The translations under genes were made by a program, and so were the position numbers. The notes beneath the pieces were generated by a model. It ran no database searches and was not told where the DNA came from. It worked only from the letters and a program-made list of their open reading frames with translations. Source: Fimbriiglobus sp043785105 (GTDB lineage: Bacteria > Planctomycetota > Planctomycetia > Gemmatales > Gemmataceae). From it: DNA of 64,000 nucleotides. Location: assembly GCA_043785105.1 (NCBI GenBank), contig JAYVXO010000214.1:7330-71329 (forward strand), written 5' to 3'. This document shows positions 52,168-61,658 of the stretch, one piece after another (position 1 is the stretch's first letter; each line of letters starts with the position of its first letter).

Positions 52168-53343
52168 TCACGCTGCGTAGGCCCGTTCTGCTGCGGCAAC
52201 GCCGCTGCCGGGTTCCACGTTCACGCCATGTTTGCGTAGCACTTGCTCAAGCGCCGCCAGCACCAGCATGACGTTGTTCGCGCGGCTGTTGTACCCCATG
52301 AGTCCGATCCGCCACGCCTTGCCTTTGAAATCGCCTAACCCGCCGCCGACTTCGATGCCGTGATCGTTGAGCAACGCCTTGCGGCCCGCGATGTCATCGA
52401 CACCTTCGGGGATCCGGACGGCATTGAGCTGCGGAAGCTGGTGCCCTTCGGGTGCGATGTACGTCATGCCGAGTGCAGTTAAGCCGGCTTTGAGTGCTTT
52501 GTGGTTCCGCATGTGCCGATCCCACCGGGCTTCGAGACCTTCTTCCAGCACAATCCGAAGCCCCTCGCGGATGGCATAGATCATTGTAATCGGTGCGGTA
52601 TGGTGGTACGACCGATCGCCGCCCCAATAGCTTTCGATCATGCTGAGGTCGAGGTACCAACTTTGCACTTTCGTCTTGCGCGCTTTCAACGTCGCCACGG
52701 CACGATCGCTGAACGTGACGGGGGACAGTCCGGGCGGGCACCCAAGCCCTTTTTGCGAGCAACTGAACACCGCGTCGAGTTCCCACTTGTCCACTTCAAC
52801 CGGCGTGCAACCCAGCGAGGTGACGGCATCCACGATTAGCAATGTGTCGAACTCGTGGCAAAGCTTCCCGAGTTGTTCGATGCTTTGCCACGCCCCCGTG
52901 GAAGTCTCCGCGTGAACAATGCCAAGTGCTTTCGGGCGGACGGCTTTCAAGGTGTCGCGGAGTTGGTCGAGATCGAACACTTGGCCCCACGGCTTTTGCA
53001 ACGCGGTGACTTGCGCACCGGCACGGCCAGCCACGTCAATCATCCGACCGCCGAAGAAGCCTTTCGCGCACACCACCATCTTGTCGCCCGGTTCGATCAA
53101 GTTCACCACACACGTTTCCATCCCCGCCATGCCGGTCGCGGAGACCGGGAACGTCAGGCGGTTCTTCGTGCGGAAGACTTCCCGGAGCATCTCCTGGGTT
53201 TCGTTCATGATCTGCAGAAACTGCGGATCGAGGTGCCCCAATAGCGGCGTCGTCATGGCCGTCAGGACTCGTGGGTGGGCGTCACTCGGCCCCGGCCCGA
53301 GGAGCAATCGGGGGGTGGGTGTCAGTTGGCCAGGAATTGTCAT
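52168..53343 (-). CDS. Alanine-glyoxylate/serine-pyruvate-type aminotransferase (class V)
   Basis: 391 residues; AAGGTG before ATG. The family-typical opening LLLGPGPSDAHPRVL, PVSATGMAGMETCVVNL and VHAETSTGAW are present, and the Schiff-base region is SCSQKGLGCPPGLSPV, with Lys-GLG, the signature of AGT/PucG enzymes. Uses PLP to transfer amino groups between glyoxylate, Ser, Ala or ureido compounds; substrate not settled. Downstream of the isochorismatase gene by 24 bases, probably same operon. Confidence 0.9.
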   Translation of the reverse strand: MTIPGQLTPTPRLLLGPGPSDAHPRVLTAMTTPLLGHLDPQFLQIMNETQEMLREVFRTKNRLTFPVSATGMAGMETCVVNLIEPGDKMVVCAKGFFGGRMIDVAGRAGAQVTALQKPWGQVFDLDQLRDTLKAVRPKALGIVHAETSTGAWQSIEQLGKLCHEFDTLLIVDAVTSLGCTPVEVDKWELDAVFSCSQKGLGCPPGLSPVTFSDRAVATLKARKTKVQSWYLDLSMIESYWGGDRSYHHTAPITMIYAIREGLRIVLEEGLEARWDRHMRNHKALKAGLTALGMTYIAPEGHQLPQLNAVRIPEGVDDIAGRKALLNDHGIEVGGGLGDFKGKAWRIGLMGYNSRANNVMLVLAALEQVLRKHGVNVEPGSGVAAAERAYAA

Positions 53344-53367
53344 TCGGCACCTTCAGGTGTTGGAGAG

Positions 53368-53967
53368 TTACGACGGTGTCGCGCGTTCGATGACTAGCTT
53401 ACTGATTGCCTTGAACTGCGGATGCGCCGCGTCACGGAGCCACTCGAACGCCACGGTTTCGGAGGTTGTCGGAATGGCCCCCGCATTGGTCATTTGCTGA
53501 AGTGCGGTGTTGTAGTCGCGTGGGTTGCGGCTGGCGAGTGCGTCCGCACACAGGTAAACGGTCATGCCTTCGGCGAGGAGATCGAGGGCGGTTTGTAGCA
53601 CGCAAACGTGCGCTTCCATCCCGGTCAGGATGACCACTTTGCAGCCTGTTTCCCGGAGTTGATCTCGAAATGCCGCACTCCCGAAGCAACTGAACGTGGT
53701 CTTCGCGGCGGGGGGAGTTGACAACCGCTTAGCAATTTCGGGTGTCGTCGGACCAAGCCCTTTGGGGTACTGCTCCGTGGCCAGAACAGTCACCGTCAAC
53801 AAGTTCGCAACGTCGAGTAGGAAGCAAGTTGTGCGCACCAACTCCGCGCCGAGTGGCATCTTGGCCAGCAGCTTTTCCTGCACGTCAATGACGACCAGAA
53901 CGCTACTCGAAGCGGTGATCCGAAGCGGCAGACTCATACCCGTCATCCCCGGCAAGGTTGCGGTCAC
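53368..53967 (-). CDS. Isochorismatase-fold hydrolase
   Basis: About 199 residues. Start at the GTG that overlaps the preceding stop (GTGA) or at ATGs 7 and 10 codons later (MSLPLRI). VLVVIDVQEKL holds the first Asp of the Asp-Lys-Cys triad, AAKTTFSCFGSAAF the Lys, and GMEAHVCVLQTALDLLAEG the Cys. This is the YcaC/nicotinamidase-like branch of the cysteine hydrolase family, acting on amides; substrate not known. Coupled to the transglutaminase gene by overlap. Confidence 0.85.
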   Translation of the reverse strand: MTATLPGMTGMSLPLRITASSSVLVVIDVQEKLLAKMPLGAELVRTTCFLLDVANLLTVTVLATEQYPKGLGPTTPEIAKRLSTPPAAKTTFSCFGSAAFRDQLRETGCKVVILTGMEAHVCVLQTALDLLAEGMTVYLCADALASRNPRDYNTALQQMTNAGAIPTTSETVAFEWLRDAAHPQFKAISKLVIERATPS

Positions 53968-56342
53968 ACGAAACGAAGGGAATGCTTCCGCAGCCGATCG
54001 CCGAGCCGATTAACTTTCGCGCTGAGGTCGGCAGACTGCTCGGACGTGAGTGGGCGTTTGGCGAACCGCGTGAGGTAAAACTGCGACACAACATCGAGAG
54101 GCAAATCGGCGATGTCGCGGGTGACAGTCTGTTGTCGCAACCAGTCTGTCGCCACGACGGCGTACTCGCGTGGCGTCTGACCATCTGTCAGCTTCAAACC
54201 GTGGGCTTCGAGTAAATGGTTCAGTTCGTCGTACCAGACGACGCCAGAGAATGCGGCCCGACTCGCTAAGATTCGCCGCTTACCACGACGCCAAATCACC
54301 GCAACGAAAACGAGGCTCGCCAAAAGTACCACGGGGAACGCGATGAACTTCCAACCCGTTTCCACGAGCCAATCGCGTGCCGATTGAACGCTGGCATTCC
54401 GCCGTTCGCTGTTGTAGCCCACGATGAAGTCCATGAAAAAGCTAACGCCCGTTACGCGCGCATTCGCAATCCAACTGGAGGGCGTCGGGATTTCGGTATC
54501 CCCGTCCGGCGTCGGGTCAAGACTCAACCACTGCCAGACGATCGGTTTGCCATTTTCGATTTGTGGCGGCTTTTCAAACGGGAAATCCGCCGGGGCGTGC
54601 CGGGGAACCAACACCTCCGCCCAGGCGTGGGTATGTTCCTGCCGAACCAAGTAGACTCCGGGTTCGTCACCGGCATCCCAGCCTTTGAAACCCAGCACGT
54701 AGTTTGCGGGAATCCCGACTGAGCGTGACATCAACACGAGTGCTGCCGCAAACCGTTCGCAATGCCCTTCCTTGGTGCGGTACAAAAACTCTTCGACCGG
54801 GTCGAGACCTTTATCTTGTCGTCGAAGCTTGAGTGTGTATTCAAATTCCCCGGATCGCGCCAGGTACGAACGAAACGCCTTGGCGACGGTCTCAAAATCC
54901 TGGGCGGCGACTTGGAACACCGGCGCCTTCATGGCACGATCTTGCACCTTGCGGAGTTCGGGATTTTGTTCGGCCAAGTCCGCCAACAAATCCTGGCACC
55001 ACTTCTTGAGCCGAGCAGACGTAACCACGCGCGCTACGACGGTCGGGTTGTCCGGTGATTGAGTGCCCCCCAGCGGTTGGAACGGAACTAACAGTTCAAA
55101 CGGGGAACCGAGGTCACGATCTTCGGCGGGGTTGTAACGCATGATCTGGCGGTAGTACAGCGTCTCGCCGACCTGGAGTGTGATGCCAAACATCCGGAAC
55201 GTTCCGTCTAAATCTTGGTGCCAACTCCGGGATTCATTCTTCTTGATTGTGCCGATCGGGGGCTTTTCATTGACCGCCCAAATCACGGGATCTGCCACGA
55301 CAAAATCGAGCTTCTTCTTGGGATCCATCTTGGGAACAAAGTCGAGTTGAAACTGATCGGGGCCGAAATCCGGGGGGACGAATGGACTTGCATTCACGAC
55401 CAAAACATTTGCGCCGTGTGTGTAGATTTGGTCCGCATTTTTACGGCTCCAAATGCCTTTGTCGTACACGTTGAAACTGACGCCACGAAAGCGTTGATTC
55501 GGATCGAGGTCGAGTTTCGGCTCGCCGGTTCGTGCCGTTGCCCGGACCTCAAACGCAACCTCATGGTTCGTCTTCAAGTCCCCCGTTCGATTCATATCGA
55601 CACTCTGATCACTGGAGTAACCTGTTTCAAGTACGGGCTTCATGAACTGCCACCGTGATCCCTGCGAGCGCGGGGTGACGAAGAAAAAGGGTAAGGCCAG
55701 CAACAACGCTGCGGCGATCCAAATCAGCGTCCGGGCCAGAAATTGGCGGCCCAGGCGAATATCTTCGACGGTGTTGCTACTGGCCAAAATCGTCGGCGTC
55801 GGACCCGGATCGGTATTCGGCAACGGCGCCAGCGTGCCACCGACGCGATGGTAAAAAAAGATATTCAGGCTCCACACCCCAGCAATCACATACAGCCCGA
55901 GCATCACGCCGAACGTCACGTCTTCAGCCAACGTGCTGGCCAAGCCCATTGCGGCCAACCCGATGCCTTGCATGGCCCACCAGTCGCCGACATGTTTCGG
56001 GCGGAACATCTTTGCCGGCATCAAGATCATCAAGAGCGGGCCGAGAAATGGCAGCAAACTTGCGGGCCAGGGGAAGGTATAAATGAGGCTGTTTTTGTTG
56101 ATGAATTGATAGGCCAGCCAAACCGTGCCGACGAGACCAATCACCAGCCCCACGCGGTTGGCCGCAGCCAGATCGAGTTGATACCGCTCTTCGCAGAAAA
56201 ACGACACAACAAGCAACGCGATGACCAGACCGCTGAAGAGCGAGGCTTCCCGCAGAAAATCCCACTCGGCATACCCCAAACAGAAGCACGCCAAAATCAG
56301 GGTGAGGTAGGTGCTGACACGAAACGCGAAGTGGGTCGGCAT
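53964..56342 (-). CDS. Transglutaminase-like (TgpA/DUF3488) membrane protein
   Basis: About 792 residues from the ATG after GGAAGGGA; the frame is open for 24 codons more but overlaps DUF58. Six or so N-terminal helices, then a periplasmic domain with Cys in TKEGHCERFAAALVLMSRSVGIPANYVLGFKGWD, His in EHTHAWAEVLVP, and an Asp in WLSLDPTPDGD: the transglutaminase-core triad. A last membrane helix (FIAFPVVLLASLVFVAVIW) and a DUF4129-like C-terminus follow. Protease or transglutaminase-like, in the typical MoxR-DUF58-TgpA set that maintains cell-surface proteins. Confidence 0.85.
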   Translation of the reverse strand: MPTHFAFRVSTYLTLILACFCLGYAEWDFLREASLFSGLVIALLVVSFFCEERYQLDLAAANRVGLVIGLVGTVWLAYQFINKNSLIYTFPWPASLLPFLGPLLMILMPAKMFRPKHVGDWWAMQGIGLAAMGLASTLAEDVTFGVMLGLYVIAGVWSLNIFFYHRVGGTLAPLPNTDPGPTPTILASSNTVEDIRLGRQFLARTLIWIAAALLLALPFFFVTPRSQGSRWQFMKPVLETGYSSDQSVDMNRTGDLKTNHEVAFEVRATARTGEPKLDLDPNQRFRGVSFNVYDKGIWSRKNADQIYTHGANVLVVNASPFVPPDFGPDQFQLDFVPKMDPKKKLDFVVADPVIWAVNEKPPIGTIKKNESRSWHQDLDGTFRMFGITLQVGETLYYRQIMRYNPAEDRDLGSPFELLVPFQPLGGTQSPDNPTVVARVVTSARLKKWCQDLLADLAEQNPELRKVQDRAMKAPVFQVAAQDFETVAKAFRSYLARSGEFEYTLKLRRQDKGLDPVEEFLYRTKEGHCERFAAALVLMSRSVGIPANYVLGFKGWDAGDEPGVYLVRQEHTHAWAEVLVPRHAPADFPFEKPPQIENGKPIVWQWLSLDPTPDGDTEIPTPSSWIANARVTGVSFFMDFIVGYNSERRNASVQSARDWLVETGWKFIAFPVVLLASLVFVAVIWRRGKRRILASRAAFSGVVWYDELNHLLEAHGLKLTDGQTPREYAVVATDWLRQQTVTRDIADLPLDVVSQFYLTRFAKRPLTSEQSADLSAKVNRLGDRLRKHSLRFV

Positions 56343-56358
56343 CGGTCCCTTCCAGGTA

Positions 56359-57564
56359 TCAGGACTTACGGGACGAAGTTTCAGCCAAGGCGGTCGGGGG
56401 CGTAAACCACGCAACGGGTTGAATGGGGTTGACCTCCGTGAACGCTAAACCATTGCTCCGGAACGCGGCTAAAAGTGGGCTAGCCGGACGAGAACTAATC
56501 AGCAAGCGGGCCGCACGATTCGATCGCCGTCGGGCGTAATCCGGCGAGACGATCGGCACGCGATCGGTTCCCCGCACTTCGGCCAAACAAGCGAATGCCT
56601 TGCGGACGAAGCCTTGCGAACCGGGGCCGTGTTGCACGATCACTGGCGAACCGGGCACAATCAGTGTTAAGTCTGCGGGGTTGTCCGTGTTACTCCAGGC
56701 GAGTGCTAAACTCGTCGCCAAACTGAGTGCCCATTCCAACCGACGAGCGGCTTCGGTGTTCGCGGTGGAATCCTCGTCCCATGCCTTGTTCAGTTCCGGC
56801 AACCAGGGATCAACCACGATAATGAGATCGAGCGGTTCGGAGCAGTCATATTCGCGCACCAAAAGTTGATTACGCCGTGCCGAACTTCGCCAGTGAATCT
56901 CGCGTGGGCTGTCACCCGGCCGGTACGGCCGCAGCCCGCGAATGTCCCCGTTACCCAGTGCCGCACGCCGGGAGGGCCGCCGTGTTTGGCCATCCCCGGC
57001 TCCGCCGCGAATTAGCCAACGGCGAAACATCTCCAGATCAACCTTCCCGATCGGCGGCAGCACCAAAATGTGGCTGTCCGCGCTGAGCGGGTGCAAAACG
57101 TGAACTAGGCCGATGGGGTACGACGAATCGACCATCAACGGCCCGATCGTATGTCGTCCCCGCGTTTTGAATGACCACCGCGCGGTCAGTAACCGGGATT
57201 CACCTGCCGGCAACGGTGCAAACAACCACGCGGCCCGATTGGTATCGGCTTGATCGGTCAGCAGTGTCGTCACGGCGCGACCCGAGTCGTTGCGCACTTC
57301 CGTGGCGACGGCAATTGTTTCACCACAAAAAGCCGGCGAGGTCGGCTGGCGGGTTGCGATCAGTCGCGCCGCCATTCGCCAAGCCAGCCACAAATTGACG
57401 CCGAGAAGTGCGATCAGCAGATAGCCAGCGAGGACCAGCAAGTTGATCGTTTTATACCACCCCACCACCGTCAACACGACGGCAACGACGACCCAAACCG
57501 CCGCCGCGCGCGTGAAGCGGATTTTCATCGTCGGAATCGGTTGACTTGCGGGGACATCACGCAC
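56359..57564 (-). CDS. DUF58 von Willebrand-like protein
   Basis: 401 residues from GTG with AGGTGA just upstream; an ATG 12 codons later is the other choice. Two N-terminal helices, followed by the DUF58 hallmark GNGDIRGLRPYRPGDSPREIHWRSSARRNQLLVREYD, and IIVVDPWLPE, similar to a vWA domain. Member of the MoxR/DUF58/TgpA set. Its stop and the next ATG are 16 bases apart. Confidence 0.88.
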   Translation of the reverse strand: MRDVPASQPIPTMKIRFTRAAAVWVVVAVVLTVVGWYKTINLLVLAGYLLIALLGVNLWLAWRMAARLIATRQPTSPAFCGETIAVATEVRNDSGRAVTTLLTDQADTNRAAWLFAPLPAGESRLLTARWSFKTRGRHTIGPLMVDSSYPIGLVHVLHPLSADSHILVLPPIGKVDLEMFRRWLIRGGAGDGQTRRPSRRAALGNGDIRGLRPYRPGDSPREIHWRSSARRNQLLVREYDCSEPLDLIIVVDPWLPELNKAWDEDSTANTEAARRLEWALSLATSLALAWSNTDNPADLTLIVPGSPVIVQHGPGSQGFVRKAFACLAEVRGTDRVPIVSPDYARRRSNRAARLLISSRPASPLLAAFRSNGLAFTEVNPIQPVAWFTPPTALAETSSRKS

Positions 57565-57592
57565 GGGTCACCTGAATTCGCCAGGAGATTCA

Positions 57593-57709
57593 CCACGAAT
57601 CGCACGAATTAGACGAATGAAATCAATCCGACAAATCATCATGTTTCATCTGAACACCGGTGCGACGAGTCCGAAGCTTAATTATTCGTCTGATTCGTGC
57701 GATTCGTGG
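57593..57709. repeat. AT-rich 26-bp inverted repeat between MoxR and DUF58
   Basis: Arms 57593-57618 and 57684-57709 are reverse complements with one mismatch (CCACGAATCGCACGAATTAG versus its mirror). Each arm holds internal ACGAAT units. Possibly a mobile repeat rather than a terminator because the 65-base loop is long. Confidence 0.7.
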
Positions 57710-57722
57710 TTCCAATTCCGTG

Positions 57723-58658
57723 TTACGTGGGCACCTTGGTTTTTGCAAGCAGTTCGCGGACGATCGGCCCCGCATCGTCGCGGCCTCCTTGGTCCCAGGC
57801 GCGGGTGAGAAGCCGGTGGGCCAAGACCGGCTCGGCCATCGCCTTCACGTCGTCCGGTGTGACATAATCGCGGCCATCGACCAGTGCATAACTTTGTACT
57901 GCTCGATACAAGGCGAGTGCAGCGCGGGTACTGGCACCCAGACGGACTTCGGCATGGGTCCGGGTCGAATCAATCAGTTCCAAGATGTATTCCGCGATCG
58001 GGGCTTCGACGCGAATACTGCGGGCGAGATTTTGCAATGCAACTACGTCTTTTGTGGTCAGGACGGGTTTCATCTGGTCGATCGGCTCGCCGCCACGATG
58101 CTGGAGCAAAATCGCCCGCTCCGCTTCGCGCGCCGGGTAGCCCACTTTTAACCGCAACATGAACCGATCGAGTTGGCTTTCCGGCAGCGGATAAGTGCCT
58201 TCAAATTCGTAAGGGTTCTGGGTGGCTAACACCAGGAACGGCGGCCCGAGTGGGCGGGTTTCACCATCGACCGTGATTTGCTTTTCGCTCATCGCTTCCA
58301 ACAACGCCGACTGCGTGCGGGGGGTGGCTCGGTTAATCTCGTCCGCCAGAATCACCTGGGCGAACAGTGGCCCTTGTTGAAACACAAACGTGCTGGTTTG
58401 CTGGTTGTAAACACTAGTCCCAATCAAGTCACCCGGCAGAAGGTCCGGCGTAAACTGCACCCGATGGAAGCTACACGAAAGACTGCGGGCAATGGCTTTC
58501 GCCAATAGCGTTTTCCCGACCCCCGGCACGTCTTCGAGTAGAAGGTGCCCTTCAGAAAGCAAAGCAACTGTTGCCAGCTTAATGACATCCGGCTTGCCCA
58601 AGAACACTGCCGCAATGTTAGCCTGGAGTGTTGCAAGCAGTGGTAGCAGTTCGGACAT
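57723..58658 (-). CDS. MoxR-family AAA+ ATPase
   Basis: 311 residues. Walker A LEDVPGVGKTLLAKAIARSL, Walker B VILADEINRATPRTQSALLEAMSE, sensor-1 LATQNPYEFEGTYPLPESQLDRF. A chaperone-like ATPase typically acting with vWA and DUF58 proteins to mature surface or redox complexes. First gene of the MoxR-DUF58-TgpA set, behind the S1 gene. Confidence 0.93.
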   Translation of the reverse strand: MSELLPLLATLQANIAAVFLGKPDVIKLATVALLSEGHLLLEDVPGVGKTLLAKAIARSLSCSFHRVQFTPDLLPGDLIGTSVYNQQTSTFVFQQGPLFAQVILADEINRATPRTQSALLEAMSEKQITVDGETRPLGPPFLVLATQNPYEFEGTYPLPESQLDRFMLRLKVGYPAREAERAILLQHRGGEPIDQMKPVLTTKDVVALQNLARSIRVEAPIAEYILELIDSTRTHAEVRLGASTRAALALYRAVQSYALVDGRDYVTPDDVKAMAEPVLAHRLLTRAWDQGGRDDAGPIVRELLAKTKVPT

Positions 58659-58767
58659 CGGGTCGCGGTCCCGTGAGGCAAAATTGTGGACAGAGTACCA
58701 GACTGCGCTAATACGCCGTTAACCTACGGAGAGTTCAGTTTGGCGGAGAGCACCAATTCCACAGAAC

Positions 58768-58823
58768 GCCCACGGAGTCCGCTCCGTGGGCTTTACTTTA
58801 CCCACGGAGCGGACTCCGTGGGC
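58768..58823. repeat. Perfect 23-bp inverted repeat between the S1 and MoxR genes
   Basis: Arms 58768-58790 and 58801-58823, 10-base loop; each arm is itself a small palindrome (CCCACGGAG/CTCCGTGGG). Likely terminator or insertion repeat following the S1 gene. Confidence 0.8.
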
Positions 58824-58835
58824 TTTGGGGGGTGA

Positions 58836-60350
58836 TTACTCACCTGTGTCAATCAACATCTTCCCGGCGCCGATTCCACCACGTAGGTTCGGGTTGGCCA
58901 ATCGGGCGGCCATGCGGACTTCCGCGTCCTTCATGTCAGCGTCTTTTTCGGCATCACTCTTCGCAGATTCTTCGGCTTCAACTTCGGCTTGGAGAGACTT
59001 CAACGACAGCGACATTCGGCGTGCTTCCGTGTCGGTGCTGATGATTTGCACGGTCACGTCTTGGCCTTCCTTTAGCACGTCGCTCACTTTCCGAACTCGC
59101 ATCGTGGAGAGTTCCGACACGTGAACCAGCCCCTCGACACCGGGTGCCACTTCGACAAACGCCCCGAATTCCATGATGCGGGTAACCTTGCCGGTAATGC
59201 GTGCCCCAGCTTTGTTCTGCTCCGCGAAGTCGTCCCACGGGCTGCGGACCAGTTGCCGCAGGCTCAGGCCGATTTTGCGGGCTTCCCGATCGAGACGGTG
59301 AATCTTCACTTCGACTTTTTGGCCGATTTTCACCACATCGGATGGATCGCCGACACGCGACCAACTCATCTCCGAAACCGGAATCAGCCCGTCCGCGCCG
59401 CCCAAATCGACGAACGCCCCGAATGGCTTCACACTCCGGACAATCCCTGTTTTGATTTGCCCTTCCTCGACGCTCGCCCAGAACTTTTCGGCTTGCTCCA
59501 CTCGTTCGCGTTCCAGGAGTGCGCGACGGCTGACGACGAGGTTTCGTTCGCTCGGTTCGAGTTCCGTTACCATGCACTTTAGCTTCTGGTTGATGAAGTC
59601 TTCGGGCTTCTCGACGCGGTACATATCGACTTGGCTGATCGGCATGAACCCCTTGATGCCGCTGACCTCAATCATCAACCCGGTGCGGTTCTTGTTCACG
59701 CCGGTGACTTTGGCTTCGACGATCATGCCACGGGAGATACTAGACCAGTCGGTCACAGCCTGTGCGGAGCCGTGCATTGTGAGCTTCAGCAACCCGTTCG
59801 CCCCGTCGTACCCTTCGATGTCGAACTCGACTTCCTGGCCGATCACGGGTTTGACGTCCGTGAATTGCAGCATCTGCAGCACGCCTTGGCTGCGGCCACC
59901 GGGGACATCGACGAACACATCTTTGCCGTGGATGCCGAGAATCTTCCCGCGCTTCTTTTGTTGCTGGCCGGGGATCCCCGCTGCTTGCTTCGGCTTGCTT
60001 TCCTCGACAATCGTGCCGGTCACGTCGAAGCCCTTCAGGGCCGCTTCCATTTCGGCATCCAGGCCCGCGTCCAAATCCCGCTTATTGGGGCGCATTCCAG
60101 CGAAATCTTTTGCGTCTAGTTGGGGCGGTTTCGTGCCATCAAGTTTGGGCCGGTCGCCGCGTGGCGGTAACGGCTTGCGCGGGCCGCGATCGCCCGGTTT
60201 CGGTGGCCCACGCCGGTCACCGCGATCTTGAACCGGAGCCTGCACCGATGGCTGTGCGCCGGATTGCGGCGTAGCGGCTGGCATCGGTGGTGTTGGCGTA
60301 GTAGGATTATCGACTTGGGGTGCCGGAACAGTCGGGTTTGGCTCGGTCAT
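58836..60350 (-). CDS. rpsA: S1 RNA-binding domain protein (ribosomal protein S1-like)
   Basis: About 504 residues; ATG with AGGA upstream. Residues 1-75 are Pro/Gln/Arg-rich and disordered (RGDRRGPPKPGDRGPRKPLPP). Four S1 domains follow: KRGKILGIHGKDVFVDV, RGMIVEAKVTGVNKNRTGLMIEV, IKTGIVRSVKPFGAFVDLGGADGLIPVSEM and ITGKVTRIMEFGAFVEVAPGVEGLVHVSEL. Fewer domains than the six of E. coli S1 and a longer N-terminus, common outside proteobacteria. Probably binds mRNA at the ribosome; a non-ribosomal S1-type RNA-binding role is the alternative. Confidence 0.85.
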   Translation of the reverse strand: MTEPNPTVPAPQVDNPTTPTPPMPAATPQSGAQPSVQAPVQDRGDRRGPPKPGDRGPRKPLPPRGDRPKLDGTKPPQLDAKDFAGMRPNKRDLDAGLDAEMEAALKGFDVTGTIVEESKPKQAAGIPGQQQKKRGKILGIHGKDVFVDVPGGRSQGVLQMLQFTDVKPVIGQEVEFDIEGYDGANGLLKLTMHGSAQAVTDWSSISRGMIVEAKVTGVNKNRTGLMIEVSGIKGFMPISQVDMYRVEKPEDFINQKLKCMVTELEPSERNLVVSRRALLERERVEQAEKFWASVEEGQIKTGIVRSVKPFGAFVDLGGADGLIPVSEMSWSRVGDPSDVVKIGQKVEVKIHRLDREARKIGLSLRQLVRSPWDDFAEQNKAGARITGKVTRIMEFGAFVEVAPGVEGLVHVSELSTMRVRKVSDVLKEGQDVTVQIISTDTEARRMSLSLKSLQAEVEAEESAKSDAEKDADMKDAEVRMAARLANPNLRGGIGAGKMLIDTGE

Positions 60351-60410
60351 CACGTATCCTCACAATGAATCCCACTAAACTATCAGCCCACGCCGTAACC
60401 AACAACCTCG

Positions 60411-61595
60411 TCATCCTTTGGCAGCGATTAGTCCCGCCAAAAATGTCACCGGATCCGCTTTCGATTTTGCCAACTCAGTCAGTGTCGTAAAGTCCCCCGC
60501 CCGCCGGGCGAGTTCAGTCACACTCGGGCAACTCAGGGCCGATTCATTCGCGTCTGCAAGGTGTTGTTTCGCCACCGCCAGTGCGTCGTGTAGCCGGTTC
60601 GCTTTCAAGTACAAGTTGACCAGCACTTCGGCGGGGAACTGATACCCGTCCGCAGTCGTGGCCTCCACTTTTGCCTGGAAGTGCTTCAAGCCACCTTCGA
60701 CATCGGTGCCACCAATCACGTCGAGAAATTTGACGTAATCGAAGTAGGTGTTCTCGAACGGCGGGTCGTTGTCGCCACGCAACCCGGCGGAGAGTTTCGT
60801 CCCGTACACACACAGGTCACGGGCCAAAGCAATTTCCGGGCAATTGGCCAGTTGCATCGCCATTTGCACAATGGACGAGAGGTGTGAGGTATCAATGTGA
60901 TACGCATCTTCGGGGAACAACTCGGGGTGCCCGACCAAAATCTGGCTCACGGTCACGTCGGCGGGCGGTGTGACATTGTGCGACTGCAGATCGTTCAGCA
61001 GTCGCTCTTTAAGTTGGTCGTGCAGCGCCCGAATCAGGCGTTTGACACAATACTCACGCAACGCCGGGTTGCTGCTCATGTCCGACGATTGAACCATTGT
61101 GATCGAAGAACAGACGCCGCTCCGGTCCAGAATCAGGTCAAAGCCCTTCTCGGGCAAGACCCCGTGTTGCCACGCAATTTCGATCACAGGGTACGGGTCG
61201 GCATCCGGACCAGGGTTGTAATCTCGCAGGGCTTGTCGCACCGGTTCCGGTTCGCCGAGCATCCGGAAAAACGACCACGCTTTCGGGATGTCGCCACGCT
61301 GCAAAAGTTGTGTCCCGACGTGCCGCCCGGCTTGCCGGATCGCTTCTTCGTAAGGCTCGTGGGCCTCCGGTGGCAAGTCCGCCGATGGCCCCATCGGGAA
61401 CGGTGGGAGTTTCAACTCGACGCGCTTTTTCATCAACATTGCGTAGAAGAGGTTCTGGTAGTCCTCGGCCTGTTCTAACTCGTGGCAAAGTGCAGCAACC
61501 GCCGCACTCGGCCCCTCGGCTTCCAACGTTGTGCGAACACGATCGAAAAGCGCGGGATCGACTTTCGGGGCAAACGGGATTTCGTCCGGGTCCAT
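60411..61595 (-). CDS. Hypothetical protein, helical/TPR-like
   Basis: About 394 residues from the ATG (MDPDEIPFAPKVD) within a longer open frame. Soluble, no signal. Alpha-helical with repeats resembling TPR (FYAMLMKKRVELKLPPFP, AWSFFRMLGEPEPVRQALRD, VLVNLYLKANRLHDALAVAKQHL). No family recognised. Precedes the S1 gene on the same strand by 61 bases; regulated separately or with S1, unknown. Confidence 0.65.
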   Translation of the reverse strand: MDPDEIPFAPKVDPALFDRVRTTLEAEGPSAAVAALCHELEQAEDYQNLFYAMLMKKRVELKLPPFPMGPSADLPPEAHEPYEEAIRQAGRHVGTQLLQRGDIPKAWSFFRMLGEPEPVRQALRDYNPGPDADPYPVIEIAWQHGVLPEKGFDLILDRSGVCSSITMVQSSDMSSNPALREYCVKRLIRALHDQLKERLLNDLQSHNVTPPADVTVSQILVGHPELFPEDAYHIDTSHLSSIVQMAMQLANCPEIALARDLCVYGTKLSAGLRGDNDPPFENTYFDYVKFLDVIGGTDVEGGLKHFQAKVEATTADGYQFPAEVLVNLYLKANRLHDALAVAKQHLADANESALSCPSVTELARRAGDFTTLTELAKSKADPVTFLAGLIAAKG

Positions 61596-61658
61596 GATGG
61601 GTCTCGTGGTGGGTGGGTGTGATGTCATCGTATCCACACACCACGATTCCGACACACA

